Position numbers and translations under genes: made by a program
Notes under the pieces: generated by a model
What the model was told of the DNA's origin: nothing
Seen by the model: only the letters and a program-made list of their open reading frames with translations
The model's database searches: none
Shown: piece after piece, positions 50,619 through 60,560 of the stretch
How positions within the stretch are numbered: the first letter of the stretch is position 1
Layout of the letters: each line of letters begins with the position of its first letter
Assembly: GCF_003268775.1 (NCBI RefSeq)
Contig: NZ_QLSU01000008.1
Location: forward strand, 62,001-126,000
Source of the DNA: Paraburkholderia unamae
GTDB taxonomy: Bacteria; Pseudomonadota; Gammaproteobacteria; Burkholderiales; Burkholderiaceae
DNA length: 64,000 nt
Direction of reading: 5' to 3'

Positions 50619-51973
50619 CAATGAAATTAATACGGATGACGAATTACCTACGATTCACCGCCACCGGCTTGACGCTCGCGCTGGCCGGCTGGTGCACACA
50701 GGCCGCGGCGGGGGCCGACACGACGCGCATCGAAAAGGGCCGCTACCTCGCTATCGTCGCCGACTGCGCGGCCTGCCACACCGCGAAGGGCGGCAAGCCG
50801 TTCGCGGGCGGCCGCGGCATCGCCTCGCCCATCGGCACGATCTACTCGACCAACATCACGCCCGACCCGCGCACCGGCATTGGCGGCTACACGCTCGCGG
50901 ACTTCGATCGCGCGCTGCGCCACGGCATTGCGAAGGACGGCACGACGCTTTACCCCGCCATGCCTTACGTGTCGTACTCGAAGGTCGCGCCGCAGGACGT
51001 GCAGGCGCTCTATGCGTACTTCATGCACGCGGTCGCTCCCGTCGAACAGGCCAACAAGGCCGAGGGCATCCGCTGGCCGCTTTCCATGCGCTGGCCGTTG
51101 CGGTTCTGGCGCATGGCGTTCGCGCCCAGGCCCGTGCAAGCCAGTGCCGACGGCAACATGGACGGCAACGCCAATACAAGCGAGCCCGCGAGCGACGACC
51201 CCGTCCTGCGCGGGCGCTACCTGGTCGAAGGCCTCGCGCACTGCGGCGCATGCCACACGCCACGCGGCTTCGCGTTGCAGGAAAAAGCCCTGAGCGACAC
51301 GACGAAAACGTATCTCTCGGGCGCCGTGGTGGACGGCTATCTCGCGAAGAACCTGCGCGGCGACCCGAAAAACGGGCTCGGCACATGGAGCGAGGACGAC
51401 ATCGCGGCCTTCCTGAAGCGCGGCCGCTCCGACGATGCAGCGGCGTTCGGCGGCATGGCCGAAGTGGTCGCGCACAGCACGCAGTACATGAGCGACGCGG
51501 ACCTCGCCGCGATCGCCGCGTACCTCAAGTCGCTCTCGCCGCTCGACCCGAACGGCGACGCGCTGATGGCCGACGACACCGCCGCCACCGCGCTGCGCTC
51601 GGGCGCGGACCGCAGCAACGGCGCGCTCACCTTCGTCGACAACTGCGCGGCCTGCCATCGCACGAGCGGCGCCGGCTACGACGATACCTTCCCGAAGCTC
51701 GCCCGAAGCTCTGTGGTGAACAGCGACAACGCCGCCTCGCTCATCCGCATCGTGCTGCTCGGCAGCGAAATGCCGTCGACCCAGGCCGCGCCCACGCACT
51801 ACGCCATGCCCGGTTTCGCGGCGCGCCTCACCGACCGCGATATCGCCGACGTGCTGACCTTCGTGCGGGCAAGCTGGGGCAACCATGCGCCGGCCGTCAA
51901 GGCCGCCGACGTGGCGAAAGCGCGCGCGGCCGCGCACGCCGCGCCGCCGCCCCGGCGCGCCGAGAACGAGTAA
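50615..51973 (+). CDS. Three-heme cytochrome c subunit
   Basis: 452 residues from ATG 50615 (ATGA overlap; ATG 50621 or 50636 are possible). A signal peptide is followed by three CxxCH sites: 'DCAACHTAKGG', 'HCGACHTPRGF' and 'NCAACHRTSGAG', each with a distal Met region. This is the electron-accepting subunit of the flavin dehydrogenase, passing electrons to ubiquinone or the terminal oxidase. Confidence 0.93.
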   Translation: MTMKLIRMTNYLRFTATGLTLALAGWCTQAAAGADTTRIEKGRYLAIVADCAACHTAKGGKPFAGGRGIASPIGTIYSTNITPDPRTGIGGYTLADFDRALRHGIAKDGTTLYPAMPYVSYSKVAPQDVQALYAYFMHAVAPVEQANKAEGIRWPLSMRWPLRFWRMAFAPRPVQASADGNMDGNANTSEPASDDPVLRGRYLVEGLAHCGACHTPRGFALQEKALSDTTKTYLSGAVVDGYLAKNLRGDPKNGLGTWSEDDIAAFLKRGRSDDAAAFGGMAEVVAHSTQYMSDADLAAIAAYLKSLSPLDPNGDALMADDTAATALRSGADRSNGALTFVDNCAACHRTSGAGYDDTFPKLARSSVVNSDNAASLIRIVLLGSEMPSTQAAPTHYAMPGFAARLTDRDIADVLTFVRASWGNHAPAVKAADVAKARAAAHAAPPPRRAENE

Positions 51974-52002
51974 CCCGGCGAGGCGTGCGCGGCGAGGCTT
52001 CG

Positions 52003-53928
52003 CTAGATCTCGACGCGCGCGCCCACCTCGATCACGCGATTGGCCGGCAGCTTGAAGAACGCGGCAATATTGCCGACGTTGTGCAGCATCACGGCAAAGA
52101 GACGTTCGCGCCACAACGCCATGCCGTGCCCGCGTTTGGGCACCACGACCGCGCGGCTCAGGAACCACGAGGTCTCGTCGAGATCGAACGTGAAATCCGC
52201 CGATTTGTACGCCGCCAGCGTGCACGGCAAGTCCACCTCGTCCTTGAACCCGTAGTTGACCGTCACGTGATAGCAGCCGGGGCATAGCGGCTCGACCTGC
52301 ACGCGCGCGCTCTCCGCCACCCACGGCACATCTTTTGTCACGACACTCAGGAATACTACGCGTTCGTGCAACACGCGGTTGTGGCGCAGGTTGTTCACGA
52401 GCGCGTGCGGCACCGCGTCGGCGTTCGGCGTGAGGAAGATGGCCGTGCCGCCCACCCGCACAGGCGCGCTTTCGAGCAGCGCCGCGAGATAAGGTTTGAG
52501 CGGCTTCTTGCCCGCGCGCACGCGCGCCTCCGCCGCCATCATTTCCCAACCCCGGCCCCAGGTCGCCATGACCGTGAAGACGATCCCGCCGATCACGAGC
52601 GGGAACCAGCCGCCATCCACGATCTTGAGCAGGTTGGCCGAGAAGAACATCGCGTCGATCACGAAGAAGAACGCCGTGGCGAACAGACAAAGCGCCCAGT
52701 TGTAGTGCCACGCGTAGCGCACGACGAAGAACGTGAGGAAAGTGGTGATGAGCATCGTGCCGGTCACCGCAATGCCATATGCGGAGCCGAGCGCCGTGGA
52801 GGAGCGAAAGCCCAGCACCGCCGCCACGACTGCGGCAAGCAGGATCCAGTTGATGCCGGGCACGTAGATCTGGCCGATCTCGCGCTCGGACGTATGCACG
52901 ATGTTCATGCGCGGCAGGAAGGAAAGCTGCATGGCCTGCATGGTCATCGAATAGGTACCCGAAATAACGGCCTGCGAGGCGATCACGGTCGCGACCGTCG
53001 CAAGCACGATCATCGGCACGATGGCCCATTGCGGAAAGAGCCGGTAGAACGGGCTTTGCACCGCGCCCGGGTTCGCGAGCAGCAGCGCCCCCTGGCCCAG
53101 GTAGTTGAGCGCGAGCGCCGGGAACACCACGCCGAACCACGTGAGGCGTATGGGTTGCTTGCCGAAGTGACCCATGTCGGCGTACAGCGCCTCCGCGCCC
53201 GTGAGCGAGAGCACGACCGCGCCGAGCGCGACGAAGGCGAGCCAGCGGTGATGCAGGCAGAACGCGAGCCCTTGCAGCGGGTCGAGCGCGACCAGCACGA
53301 CCGGTGCGGCCGCGATGTTGACGACGCCCGCCACGCCGATCACGGCGAACCAGAGCACCATCACCGGCCCGAACACGGCGCCGATGCCGCCCGTGCCGCG
53401 CTTCTGCGTGAGGAACAGCACGATGAGCGCGGCGAGTGTGACCGGAATCACGTAGGTCTTGAGCGCGGGCTCGGCGACTTCCAGCCCCTCCACGGCGCTG
53501 AGCACCGAGATGGCGGGCGTGATCACGCTGTCACCGAAGAACAGCGCCGCGCCCATCACGCCGACCACGAGCAGCGTGCGATGCAGATGCGGGCGCGATG
53601 CGACCGAAGAGGCCGCGAGCGCAAGCAACGCCATGATGCCGCCTTCACCGTGATTGTTCGCGCGCAGGATCAGCGCGACATACTTGAGCGACACGACGAT
53701 CATCAGCGACCAGAAGATCAGCGAGACGATGCCGACGATATTGAACGCATTGAGCGCGAGACCGTTGCCGGGATCGAACACGGTGGCGAGCGTATAGAGC
53801 GGGCTCGTGCCGATGTCGCCGTAGACCACGCCTAGCGCGGCCAGTGCGAGCGCGGGAAGCGCCGGACGATGCGGGCCCGTGTCGCCGAGATGACCGTGCG
53901 AGGGCGCCGCGGATGCGGGATGTCCCAT
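52003..53928 (-). CDS. kup: Kup potassium uptake protein
   Basis: 641 residues from ATG 53928 (AGGAGG seven bases before). Family signature 'GVVYGDIGTSPLYTL', about twelve membrane spans, then a long cytoplasmic C-terminal part ('VGGTAIFLTPNADAVPHALVNNLRHNRVLHERVVFLSV'). Kup takes up K+ with protons, mainly at acid pH. It is convergent with the dehydrogenase operon (29 bp gap) and divergent from the next gene. Confidence 0.95.
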   Translation of the reverse strand: MGHPASAAPSHGHLGDTGPHRPALPALALAALGVVYGDIGTSPLYTLATVFDPGNGLALNAFNIVGIVSLIFWSLMIVVSLKYVALILRANNHGEGGIMALLALAASSVASRPHLHRTLLVVGVMGAALFFGDSVITPAISVLSAVEGLEVAEPALKTYVIPVTLAALIVLFLTQKRGTGGIGAVFGPVMVLWFAVIGVAGVVNIAAAPVVLVALDPLQGLAFCLHHRWLAFVALGAVVLSLTGAEALYADMGHFGKQPIRLTWFGVVFPALALNYLGQGALLLANPGAVQSPFYRLFPQWAIVPMIVLATVATVIASQAVISGTYSMTMQAMQLSFLPRMNIVHTSEREIGQIYVPGINWILLAAVVAAVLGFRSSTALGSAYGIAVTGTMLITTFLTFFVVRYAWHYNWALCLFATAFFFVIDAMFFSANLLKIVDGGWFPLVIGGIVFTVMATWGRGWEMMAAEARVRAGKKPLKPYLAALLESAPVRVGGTAIFLTPNADAVPHALVNNLRHNRVLHERVVFLSVVTKDVPWVAESARVQVEPLCPGCYHVTVNYGFKDEVDLPCTLAAYKSADFTFDLDETSWFLSRAVVVPKRGHGMALWRERLFAVMLHNVGNIAAFFKLPANRVIEVGARVEI

Positions 53929-54240
53929 GTCTGCCTCCTGATTGTCTCGCGCGCGCCCGCATGGGCTGCGCGGCTTTCTCGCTTCGCTTCGTGGGCCAGG
54001 TTGCGCGCGTGTTCTGCGTGGACACCTTGGCGGCGCATGGGCCGGTCTCTCACGAAGTATAGGTACTTCCTCTGGAAATGCGCTCCGCACAATGCGGCGG
54101 CGCGCAACGCGCGAAACCGTCGCGAAACTGTCATAGTCGGGCGCATTCGCCCGATCAATTCAACACGATCCCGGACAATCCTGGACAATCGGTCCGCTAA
54201 CCCGATACGCCCCACACGAACGACAAAACGGAGCCACACA
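53929..54240. other. Divergent region between kup and the nucleoside permease
   Basis: 312 bp. It contains a tandem 10-bp period repeat with GGACAATC at 54173-54180 and 54183-54190, close to the permease gene; no gene is evident. Confidence 0.45.
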
Positions 54241-55329
54241 ATGCGTGCCCGCCTCAACCGGCTGACCTCCCTGGCCTGCCTGGCCTCTCTGTGCGCCGCG
54301 CTGGCGCTCGCCGCCTGCACGGCGGCCACGCCGCCCGCCACGTCCGCCTTCGCGCAGGAGCCGGCAAGCGCGCACGCGCGCCCGGTGAAGGTCATGATCG
54401 TCACGATGTTCGCGCCCGAGGCCAAAACGTGGCTCGATCGCCTCGGTCCCTGGCAGTCCGTGACGATCGCGGGCCTCTCGCCGGACTACCCCGCCGTGCA
54501 ATGCAATGCCAATGACGTTTGCGTCATGACGACGGGCATGGGCCATGCGAACGCGGCCGCCTCGACCATGGCGCTCGCCTTCGCGCCGCAGTTCGACCTG
54601 CGCCGCACCTACTTCCTGATCGCGGGCATTGCGGGCGTGAATCCCGAGCGCGGCACGCTGGGCTCGGCGGCATGGTCGGACTGGCTCGTCGACTTCGGTC
54701 TGCAATGGGAAGTGGACGGCGACGGGCGGCCACGCGACTGGCACACCGGTTATCTCGGCATCAACACGAAAAGCCCCGCAGAAAAGCCGCCGCTCGACTA
54801 TCGCACCGAAGTGTTCCGCCTGAACCCGAGGCTCACCGACGCGGCGTGGGCGCTCTCGCAACACGTTGCGCTCGCGGACAGCGCGCAGGCCCAGGCCGCC
54901 CGCGCGAAATATGCTGATGCGCCGGCCAACCGTCCGCCCACGGTCATTCGCTGCGACTCGGTCGCGGACGATACGTGGTGGTCGGGCACCGCGCTCGGCG
55001 CGCGAGCGAGCGAATTCACGCGCGAGCTGACCGGCGGCCAGGGCGTGTATTGCATGACGCAGCAGGAGGATAACGCGACCTATGAAGCGCTCAAGCGTGC
55101 GGCCGCCGCCCAGCGGGTGGATCTCCAGCGCGTGGCCGTGCTGCGTGCCGGGTCCGATTTCGATCGCCCCCATGCAGGCGAATCGAGCGCCGCGAATCTG
55201 CTGAACTATGCGAGCCAGGGCGGCTTCGCGCCCGCGCTGGAGAATCTCTTTCGCGCGGGCTATCCGCTCGTGCAGACCATCGTCGCGCAATGGAGCGAAT
55301 GGCAAGAGGGCGTGCCTTCGCGCCCCTGA
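54241..55329 (+). CDS. Purine nucleoside permease (NUP) family lipoprotein
   Basis: 362 residues with a signal peptide and lipobox (LAAC). The family fold is nucleoside-phosphorylase-like: 'KVMIVTMFAPEAKTWL', 'VCVMTTGMGHANAAASTMAL', 'YFLIAGIAGVNPERGTLGSAAW', 'YCMTQQEDNATYEAL', 'VLRAGSDFDRP'. NUP proteins were named from fungi where they are needed for purine nucleoside uptake; in bacteria they are secreted and could instead cleave nucleosides. The substrate is not known. A tandem repeat lies in its promoter region. Confidence 0.87.
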   Translation: MRARLNRLTSLACLASLCAALALAACTAATPPATSAFAQEPASAHARPVKVMIVTMFAPEAKTWLDRLGPWQSVTIAGLSPDYPAVQCNANDVCVMTTGMGHANAAASTMALAFAPQFDLRRTYFLIAGIAGVNPERGTLGSAAWSDWLVDFGLQWEVDGDGRPRDWHTGYLGINTKSPAEKPPLDYRTEVFRLNPRLTDAAWALSQHVALADSAQAQAARAKYADAPANRPPTVIRCDSVADDTWWSGTALGARASEFTRELTGGQGVYCMTQQEDNATYEALKRAAAAQRVDLQRVAVLRAGSDFDRPHAGESSAANLLNYASQGGFAPALENLFRAGYPLVQTIVAQWSEWQEGVPSRP

Positions 55330-55725
55330 ATGCCGATATCGCGTGCACTGGCGCCGCCTGGCGTCCCCTTGCGTCGCTGCGGGCATCCTTGTGAGGAATA
55401 CGGATCATATGCGCGACGACCGATGCCACGCCTCGCGCGGTCAGGCGCCATGCATCGACAATTCGCAAAGCAGTTAACGTGCACGATCGTTCATACGCAT
55501 GGCGCATGGAAACGCGGCACCTGTGCCGTAGATATTCGCCTTTGACCGGATAGCTTTCTCGCGGCATCTATGCCAGATTAGGTTTCGCTCATCGCAAGCG
55601 CAGCGCGAGGAACACAAAGCGTTGCGCCAACATTGCAAGGAGGACGGGTTGCACCATTCGTTTCCTCCCCCTCAGGCGCTCACGCACAACGTCTGCACGC
55701 TCGCGCGACGGCGCGCGAGCGCATC
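55330..55725. other. Intergenic region before the flavoprotein
   Basis: 396 bp with no supported gene, hairpin or clear promoter. Confidence 0.4.
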
Positions 55726-57042
55726 ATGAACGCCGCCAGCATCGTGGTGCTCGGCGCGGGGCCCGCGGGCGCCGCGGTCGCGCGCGCGCTCACCGGGCTC
55801 GGCCATCGCGTGCAGGTGGTGAGCGACTGGCGGCGCTTCGACGCCGCCGAAGCCCTCTCCGCACGCGCGATCGAAGCATTGCGCCGCGCGAGCCTGCATC
55901 ACGCGGCAAGCTGCGGCGAAGGCCCGTGCGTGCGCACCACGCTCTGGAACGGCGCATTGCGCACGCTAGACGCCGAATTCCTCGTCGACCGGCGCCTGTT
56001 CGACACGGCCTTGCGAGAGGACCTGTACAACGCGGGCGTGGACGTGATCGAAGCGAACGTTCGATCGTTGCAGTCGTCGGCGGCGGGCCACGATCTCATG
56101 ATCGAAACCGCCGATGGTCCGCTCACGCTGCGCGCCGACTTTCTGGTCGAGGCGCGCGGCCGCTTCGCGCCGCTCTTGCGCGACGCGACGCGTGGTCCGC
56201 AAACTTTGAGCCTGCTGAATGTATGGCGGGGCCGACCCGGCACCGCGGCAACGGCCGTCGAAAGCCTGCCCGCCGGCTGGGCATGGATGGCCCGCCTGCG
56301 CGACGGCCGCTGCTACTGGCAATTGACGCTCGATGTCGCGAACCCCGAATTGCCGCAGCGCGATGAACTGCTCGCCTATTGCGAACGCATGCGCCATTCG
56401 CCGCTGGCGAGCGACTTCTTCGCGGGCGACGCGGCCAACGACGCGCGTCTGTATGCGCGCAGCAGCACCGCCACGCTATGCGGGCGCACAGGCGGCCACA
56501 ACTGGCTGCGCGTGGGCGACGCCGCCATGGCCGTCGATCCGCTCGCGGGCAACGGCGTGTTCCAGTCGCTCACCTCCGCCTTGCAGGCGCCCGCCGTGAT
56601 CCACACGCTGCTCGAGCGGCCCGAGCGCGCCCCGCTCGCCTTGCGCTTTCATCAGCAGCGTATCGAGCAGTTGTTCATGCGCTTCGCACGCACGGGCCGC
56701 GACGTCTACGCGCTCGAACAACGCTGGACCACACAGCCGTTCTGGCTCACGCGCGGTGTGTGGCCCGACGACCGGCCCGCGCACGTGAGCGCCGACTTCA
56801 ACGAACTGAATGTCGAACGCGCACCGGTGATCGAAGGCGGCCTGATTGCCGAAGCCGATGTGGTCGCGAGCCCGGACCAGCCGCTCGGCATCTGGCACCT
56901 CTGCGATGCGGCGCTCGCGCCCGTTGTCGAGGCGCTGCGCCGCGAGCCCGCCGAGCAGGTGCTCAAGTCGCTCGATGCGGACCAGGCACGGCTGCTCCGC
57001 CACTGGCTCGCGATGCAGGACTTTCCCGAGCGCTACGTTTGA
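55726..57042 (+). CDS. FAD-dependent oxidoreductase, halogenase/LodB-like
   Basis: 438 residues from ATG 55726. 'IVVLGAGPAGAAVARALTGLGHRVQVVSDWRR' is the FAD GxGxxG motif; 'FLVEARGRFAPLLR' and 'WLRVGDAAMAVDPLAGNGVFQSLTSAL' are the lines found in the flavin proteins that include tryptophan halogenases and LodB/GoxB-type maturases. The halogenase WxWxIP motif is not visible, so a modifying or maturation enzyme is more likely. No LodA/GoxA-like oxidase is next to it. Confidence 0.8.
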   Translation: MNAASIVVLGAGPAGAAVARALTGLGHRVQVVSDWRRFDAAEALSARAIEALRRASLHHAASCGEGPCVRTTLWNGALRTLDAEFLVDRRLFDTALREDLYNAGVDVIEANVRSLQSSAAGHDLMIETADGPLTLRADFLVEARGRFAPLLRDATRGPQTLSLLNVWRGRPGTAATAVESLPAGWAWMARLRDGRCYWQLTLDVANPELPQRDELLAYCERMRHSPLASDFFAGDAANDARLYARSSTATLCGRTGGHNWLRVGDAAMAVDPLAGNGVFQSLTSALQAPAVIHTLLERPERAPLALRFHQQRIEQLFMRFARTGRDVYALEQRWTTQPFWLTRGVWPDDRPAHVSADFNELNVERAPVIEGGLIAEADVVASPDQPLGIWHLCDAALAPVVEALRREPAEQVLKSLDADQARLLRHWLAMQDFPERYV

Positions 57043-57205
57043 TGCCCTTTGGCGCATATTGCATGGCAGTGCTGATGAGCTTGCCCGTGCGGCGCGAAAT
57101 GCAACGCCGCGTGCGCCGCCGCGGGAGCCTTCATCGCGCCGTAGCGTTTCGGCGTAAAATGCGCCGTTCGCCGCGAAGTACCGGCGTAGAAGCCCCACGC
57201 TCGCG

Positions 57206-58360
57206 ATGCACGTCGATTTACTGACCATTTATCTCCTTCTGATCGGAACCCTTCTCGCCAGCGCCGGCATGACGCTCTGGGAGCATCGCACGCATCCCCG
57301 GCGCAGCAAGGCATTGCGGATCCTGGCCTCGGGCTACGCCACGCTGGCGCTCGGCTGCGCCCTCGTGCTCGTGCGCACCCGCCTGCCCGGCGCGGCGGGC
57401 GCGGCCCTGAGCAACCTCGTCATCATGACCGGCTATCTGCGGGTCCTGCATGGGGTTGCGACGCTCAACGGACGGCAATACCGCGCGGGCTCGATCGCCC
57501 TGCTCGCCGTGATCGCGCTGACATGGGCCACATGGGGCGCGCGGCACACCGAAACCATGTGGTTCTACGTGAGCGCGCTGCCCATCGCGCTCGCCAGCGC
57601 CATGACGTCCCGCGAACTGCTTCGCGGCGACGGCATGAAAGGGGTGCAATCGCGCTACGTCGCGGCGATCGTGACGGGCATTCACGCGCTCTTTTACGCG
57701 TTCCGCGCGCTCATCCTGCCCTGGCTCGCAAACCGCTACGGGCAAGACGTCGTCGCGGCCGTCGGCAAGATCACCATGTATGAAGGCGTGCTCTATTCGG
57801 TCGTGCTGCCCATGGCCATCCTGCGGCTCATGCGCGAGGAAACTCACGGGCAACTCGTGCTCGAATCGCAAACCGACTACCTCACGCGCCTTGGCAACCG
57901 CAGATGGTTCTTCGAGGAAGGCGAGCGCGTGATCGGCCGCGACACGGCACACCGGCCCGTTTCGCTCCTCGCCTTCGACCTCGACCACTTCAAGACGATC
58001 AACGACCGTTACGGCCATCAAACGGGTGACGAAGTCCTCAAGTCATTCGCGGATATCGTGCGCAGCGCGGTGGGCGCCGACGCGGTGCTCGCCCGCATTG
58101 GCGGGGAGGAATTCGCCGCCCTGCTGCCCGGCCACGACCGCTCGCGCGCGCGAGCGGTGGGCGAGGCGATCGCGCGGCGCTTCGCGCAAAGCGCCTCTCA
58201 CCGCAGCAACGGCGTCGCCATCCAGGCCACGGTCAGCATTGGCCTCGCGCAGCATGGGCACGAAGCGTCCACGCTGGCCGATCTGCTGGCCGCCGCCGAC
58301 GCGGCGCTCTACAACGCGAAGTCGCTGGGCGGCAACCGGCTCGAATCGCTGTCGCTTTGA
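57206..58360 (+). CDS. Membrane-bound diguanylate cyclase
   Basis: 384 residues with about six N-terminal membrane spans (residues 5-210) and a C-terminal GGDEF domain ('LTRLGNRRWFFEEGERVI', 'LLAFDLDHFKTINDRYGHQTGDEVL', 'LARIGGEEFAALLPG'). The active site reads GGEEF, which is active in many cyclases; the inhibitory RxxD site is absent (VGAD). No known sensor domain is recognised. Confidence 0.92.
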   Translation: MHVDLLTIYLLLIGTLLASAGMTLWEHRTHPRRSKALRILASGYATLALGCALVLVRTRLPGAAGAALSNLVIMTGYLRVLHGVATLNGRQYRAGSIALLAVIALTWATWGARHTETMWFYVSALPIALASAMTSRELLRGDGMKGVQSRYVAAIVTGIHALFYAFRALILPWLANRYGQDVVAAVGKITMYEGVLYSVVLPMAILRLMREETHGQLVLESQTDYLTRLGNRRWFFEEGERVIGRDTAHRPVSLLAFDLDHFKTINDRYGHQTGDEVLKSFADIVRSAVGADAVLARIGGEEFAALLPGHDRSRARAVGEAIARRFAQSASHRSNGVAIQATVSIGLAQHGHEASTLADLLAAADAALYNAKSLGGNRLESLSL

Positions 58361-58449
58361 GCGCGCCCGCAGCGCGCACTCTTTTTGCTACTCCCCTGAA
58401 GCAGGCCCGCCGCGCGGGCGCAACCGCCTTGAGCGGTAAGGGAGGCGCG

Positions 58450-59484
58450 ATGTTGGCGATCGAATACCGGGTTCGTTGTGCAATTTCTGCCTTGCTGGTC
58501 ACGCTCGTTGCGCTGCTCGCGGCATGCGGCGGCGGCGGCGGTGGCTCCGGCGGTTCGGGCGGCGCCACGAACACGCCGCCGGGCGGCGTTCAGTTGCAGG
58601 TCGTCTCGTTCGGCGACAGCCTTTCGGATGTGGGGACATACGCGCCGATCGCGAGCGCCGTGGGCGGCGGCCGTTTCACGACCAACCCCGGCCAGGTGTG
58701 GGCCCAGGACGTCGCTCAGTATTATGGGGACACGCTGAACGCCGCCTACACCATCGGCTTCGATCACAAGTTGAGCGCGCAAAGCGGGCTGGGTTACGCC
58801 GAGGGCGGCTCGACGGTCGCCACCCCGGCCAACCAGTACGACTTTCTTTCCGACGTGATCGGCAACATCGAAATGCCTGTCAACCAGCAGGTATCGAGCT
58901 ACCTTTCCGCTCACGGCACGTTCAACTCCGGCCAGCTTGTGCTCGTCTGGGCGGGCGCCAACGACGTGCTTCGGGCGGGCACCCCGCCGGCCGCCACGGC
59001 AACCGTGCAAACGGCGGCAAGCACGCTCGCGCAGGTGGTCGGGCAGATCGTGCAGAGCGGCGCCACGCACGTGGTGGTAGTCAACGTGCCGAATGCCGGC
59101 CTCTCGCCCAAGGGTCGTGCCGCCTCGGACGGCGGCGCGAACCTGACCCAGTTGTCGCAACTCTTCAACGCCACCCTGAACGGCGCGTTGCAGGCGAACG
59201 GCCTGCAAGGCAAGGTCATCGAGATCGATTCCTATGCCTGGGTGACCCAGCTCATCGCGAACTTCCAGGCGAACGGCTTTACCGTGTCCAACACGGCCCA
59301 GGCCTGCGATGCATCGAAAACGCCTGACAATACCTCGCTGTTCTGCTCGCCGGCCACCTACGTCGCGCCCAACGCGGACCAGACCTACATCTTTGCCGAC
59401 GACCTGCACCCCACCACGCGTACGCATGCGCTGTTCGCCCAGTACGTCGAGCAGCAGATCGCCGCGAGCGGGCTCGGACACTGA
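58450..59484 (+). CDS. GDSL/SGNH-family lipase or esterase lipoprotein
   Basis: 344 residues from ATG 58450 (AGGGAGG upstream). Lipobox LLAAC and a Gly-rich linker (GGGGGGSGGSGG) are followed by the SGNH blocks: 'VSFGDSLSDVGTY' (nucleophile Ser), 'WAGANDV' (Asn), and 'DDLHPTTRTH' (Asp/His). It is likely a surface or periplasmic lipase/esterase. A perfect hairpin terminates it. Confidence 0.93.
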   Translation: MLAIEYRVRCAISALLVTLVALLAACGGGGGGSGGSGGATNTPPGGVQLQVVSFGDSLSDVGTYAPIASAVGGGRFTTNPGQVWAQDVAQYYGDTLNAAYTIGFDHKLSAQSGLGYAEGGSTVATPANQYDFLSDVIGNIEMPVNQQVSSYLSAHGTFNSGQLVLVWAGANDVLRAGTPPAATATVQTAASTLAQVVGQIVQSGATHVVVVNVPNAGLSPKGRAASDGGANLTQLSQLFNATLNGALQANGLQGKVIEIDSYAWVTQLIANFQANGFTVSNTAQACDASKTPDNTSLFCSPATYVAPNADQTYIFADDLHPTTRTHALFAQYVEQQIAASGLGH

Positions 59485-59551
59485 GCATGCAAGCCCGCCA
59501 CACGCTTCATTTAATCAGTCGTCCGTACCGTTGATTGTGGAGCGCGCCCCA

Positions 59552-59577
59552 CCGCCTCCATCGTTCGATGGAGGCGG
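59552..59577. terminator. Bidirectional hairpin between convergent genes
   Basis: CCGCCTCCATCG and CGATGGAGGCGG are perfect 12-bp arms with a 2-base loop. No T-run, but its place between the GDSL and IclR stops suits a shared terminator. Confidence 0.6.
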
Positions 59578-59583
59578 CGAGCC

Positions 59584-60453
59584 TTACTTCGCCGCCGCCC
59601 GGGCCCGCGTCTTGCTGGCCGGGGCTTGCGCTTGTGCTTGCGGCGGCTCAACACTTGCCGCGGCCGCCGCGCGCTGCTTGAAGTAGCGCGAGCTCAGCGT
59701 GGCCGCGCCCATGTCCGACGCCGCCTCCAGCAAATGCGGCGCCAGTTCCAGGAGGCGCTCCTCGGGCAAGCGGCTGCTCGGCCCCGCCAGACTGACGATG
59801 CCGACCACCTCATCCGTCACGGGATTGCGCACGGGCGCCGCGATCGACGTCATGCCGCGCTCGTAGGTCTCGATGGCCACACCGTAGCCGCGCTGGCGCG
59901 CGCCGTTGAGGTCCTTCAGGAACTGCTGGATCGTCCTGGGCGCGCGCGGTGCGTTCTGCGCCTTCGGCCCGAGGCCGCCCTGCCGCGACACCAGTTCGAT
60001 CGCGCGTTCGTCCGGCAGCGTGGCGAGCCACGCCTGGCCGCTCGCCGTGCAGTGCAGCGGCGGATTGCTGCCCATGTCCGGGTCGTAGCGCAGGCCCGAC
60101 TTCGCACCCTGCGCCTTGCCGACGAAGGTGAGGTGATCGCCCTCCACCACGCCGAGCCGGGCGAGTTCGCCCGAGGCTTCGGCGAGGCGATCGAGCACCG
60201 GCTGCGAGATGTCGAACACCCCGCTCGTCGAGAGATAGATCAGCGCCAGCGAAACGAGCTTCATGGCGAGCATGTACTCGCCGTGCTCCTCGTCCTGGCG
60301 CACGAAGCCCTCGTCGATCAGCATCGAAAGGAGCCGGTGGGTGCCGCTGCGCGGAATGTCCAGTGTGTCCGCAATCGTGGCGAGCGGCATGCGCCCGCCA
60401 TTCTTCGCCAACAGTTCAAGCACGCCAAGCGCACGCTCAAGATTCCCTGCCAT
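59584..60453 (-). CDS. IclR family transcriptional regulator
   Basis: 289 residues: winged helix 'ALGVLELLAKNGGRMPLATIADTLDIPRSGTHRLLSMLIDEGFV' and an IclR effector domain ('LARLGVVEGDHLTFVGKAQGAKSGLRYDPDMGSNPPLHCTASGQAWLA'). It ends the minus-strand operon with the AAHS carrier, epimerase, NIPSNAP and FAD genes and probably regulates it. The C-terminal 'PPQAQAQAPASKTRARAAAK' is a low-complexity tail. Confidence 0.92.
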   Translation of the reverse strand: MAGNLERALGVLELLAKNGGRMPLATIADTLDIPRSGTHRLLSMLIDEGFVRQDEEHGEYMLAMKLVSLALIYLSTSGVFDISQPVLDRLAEASGELARLGVVEGDHLTFVGKAQGAKSGLRYDPDMGSNPPLHCTASGQAWLATLPDERAIELVSRQGGLGPKAQNAPRAPRTIQQFLKDLNGARQRGYGVAIETYERGMTSIAAPVRNPVTDEVVGIVSLAGPSSRLPEERLLELAPHLLEAASDMGAATLSSRYFKQRAAAAASVEPPQAQAQAPASKTRARAAAK

Positions 60454-60560
60454 AGCGTTTTCTCATCCGTATCGTGGTAGTCAAATGAGAACACAATTCC
60501 ACACTGGAATTCAAGCGAATTCGCGCCAAACTCCCAGGCGCATGCCTCCACGCACGGGTT

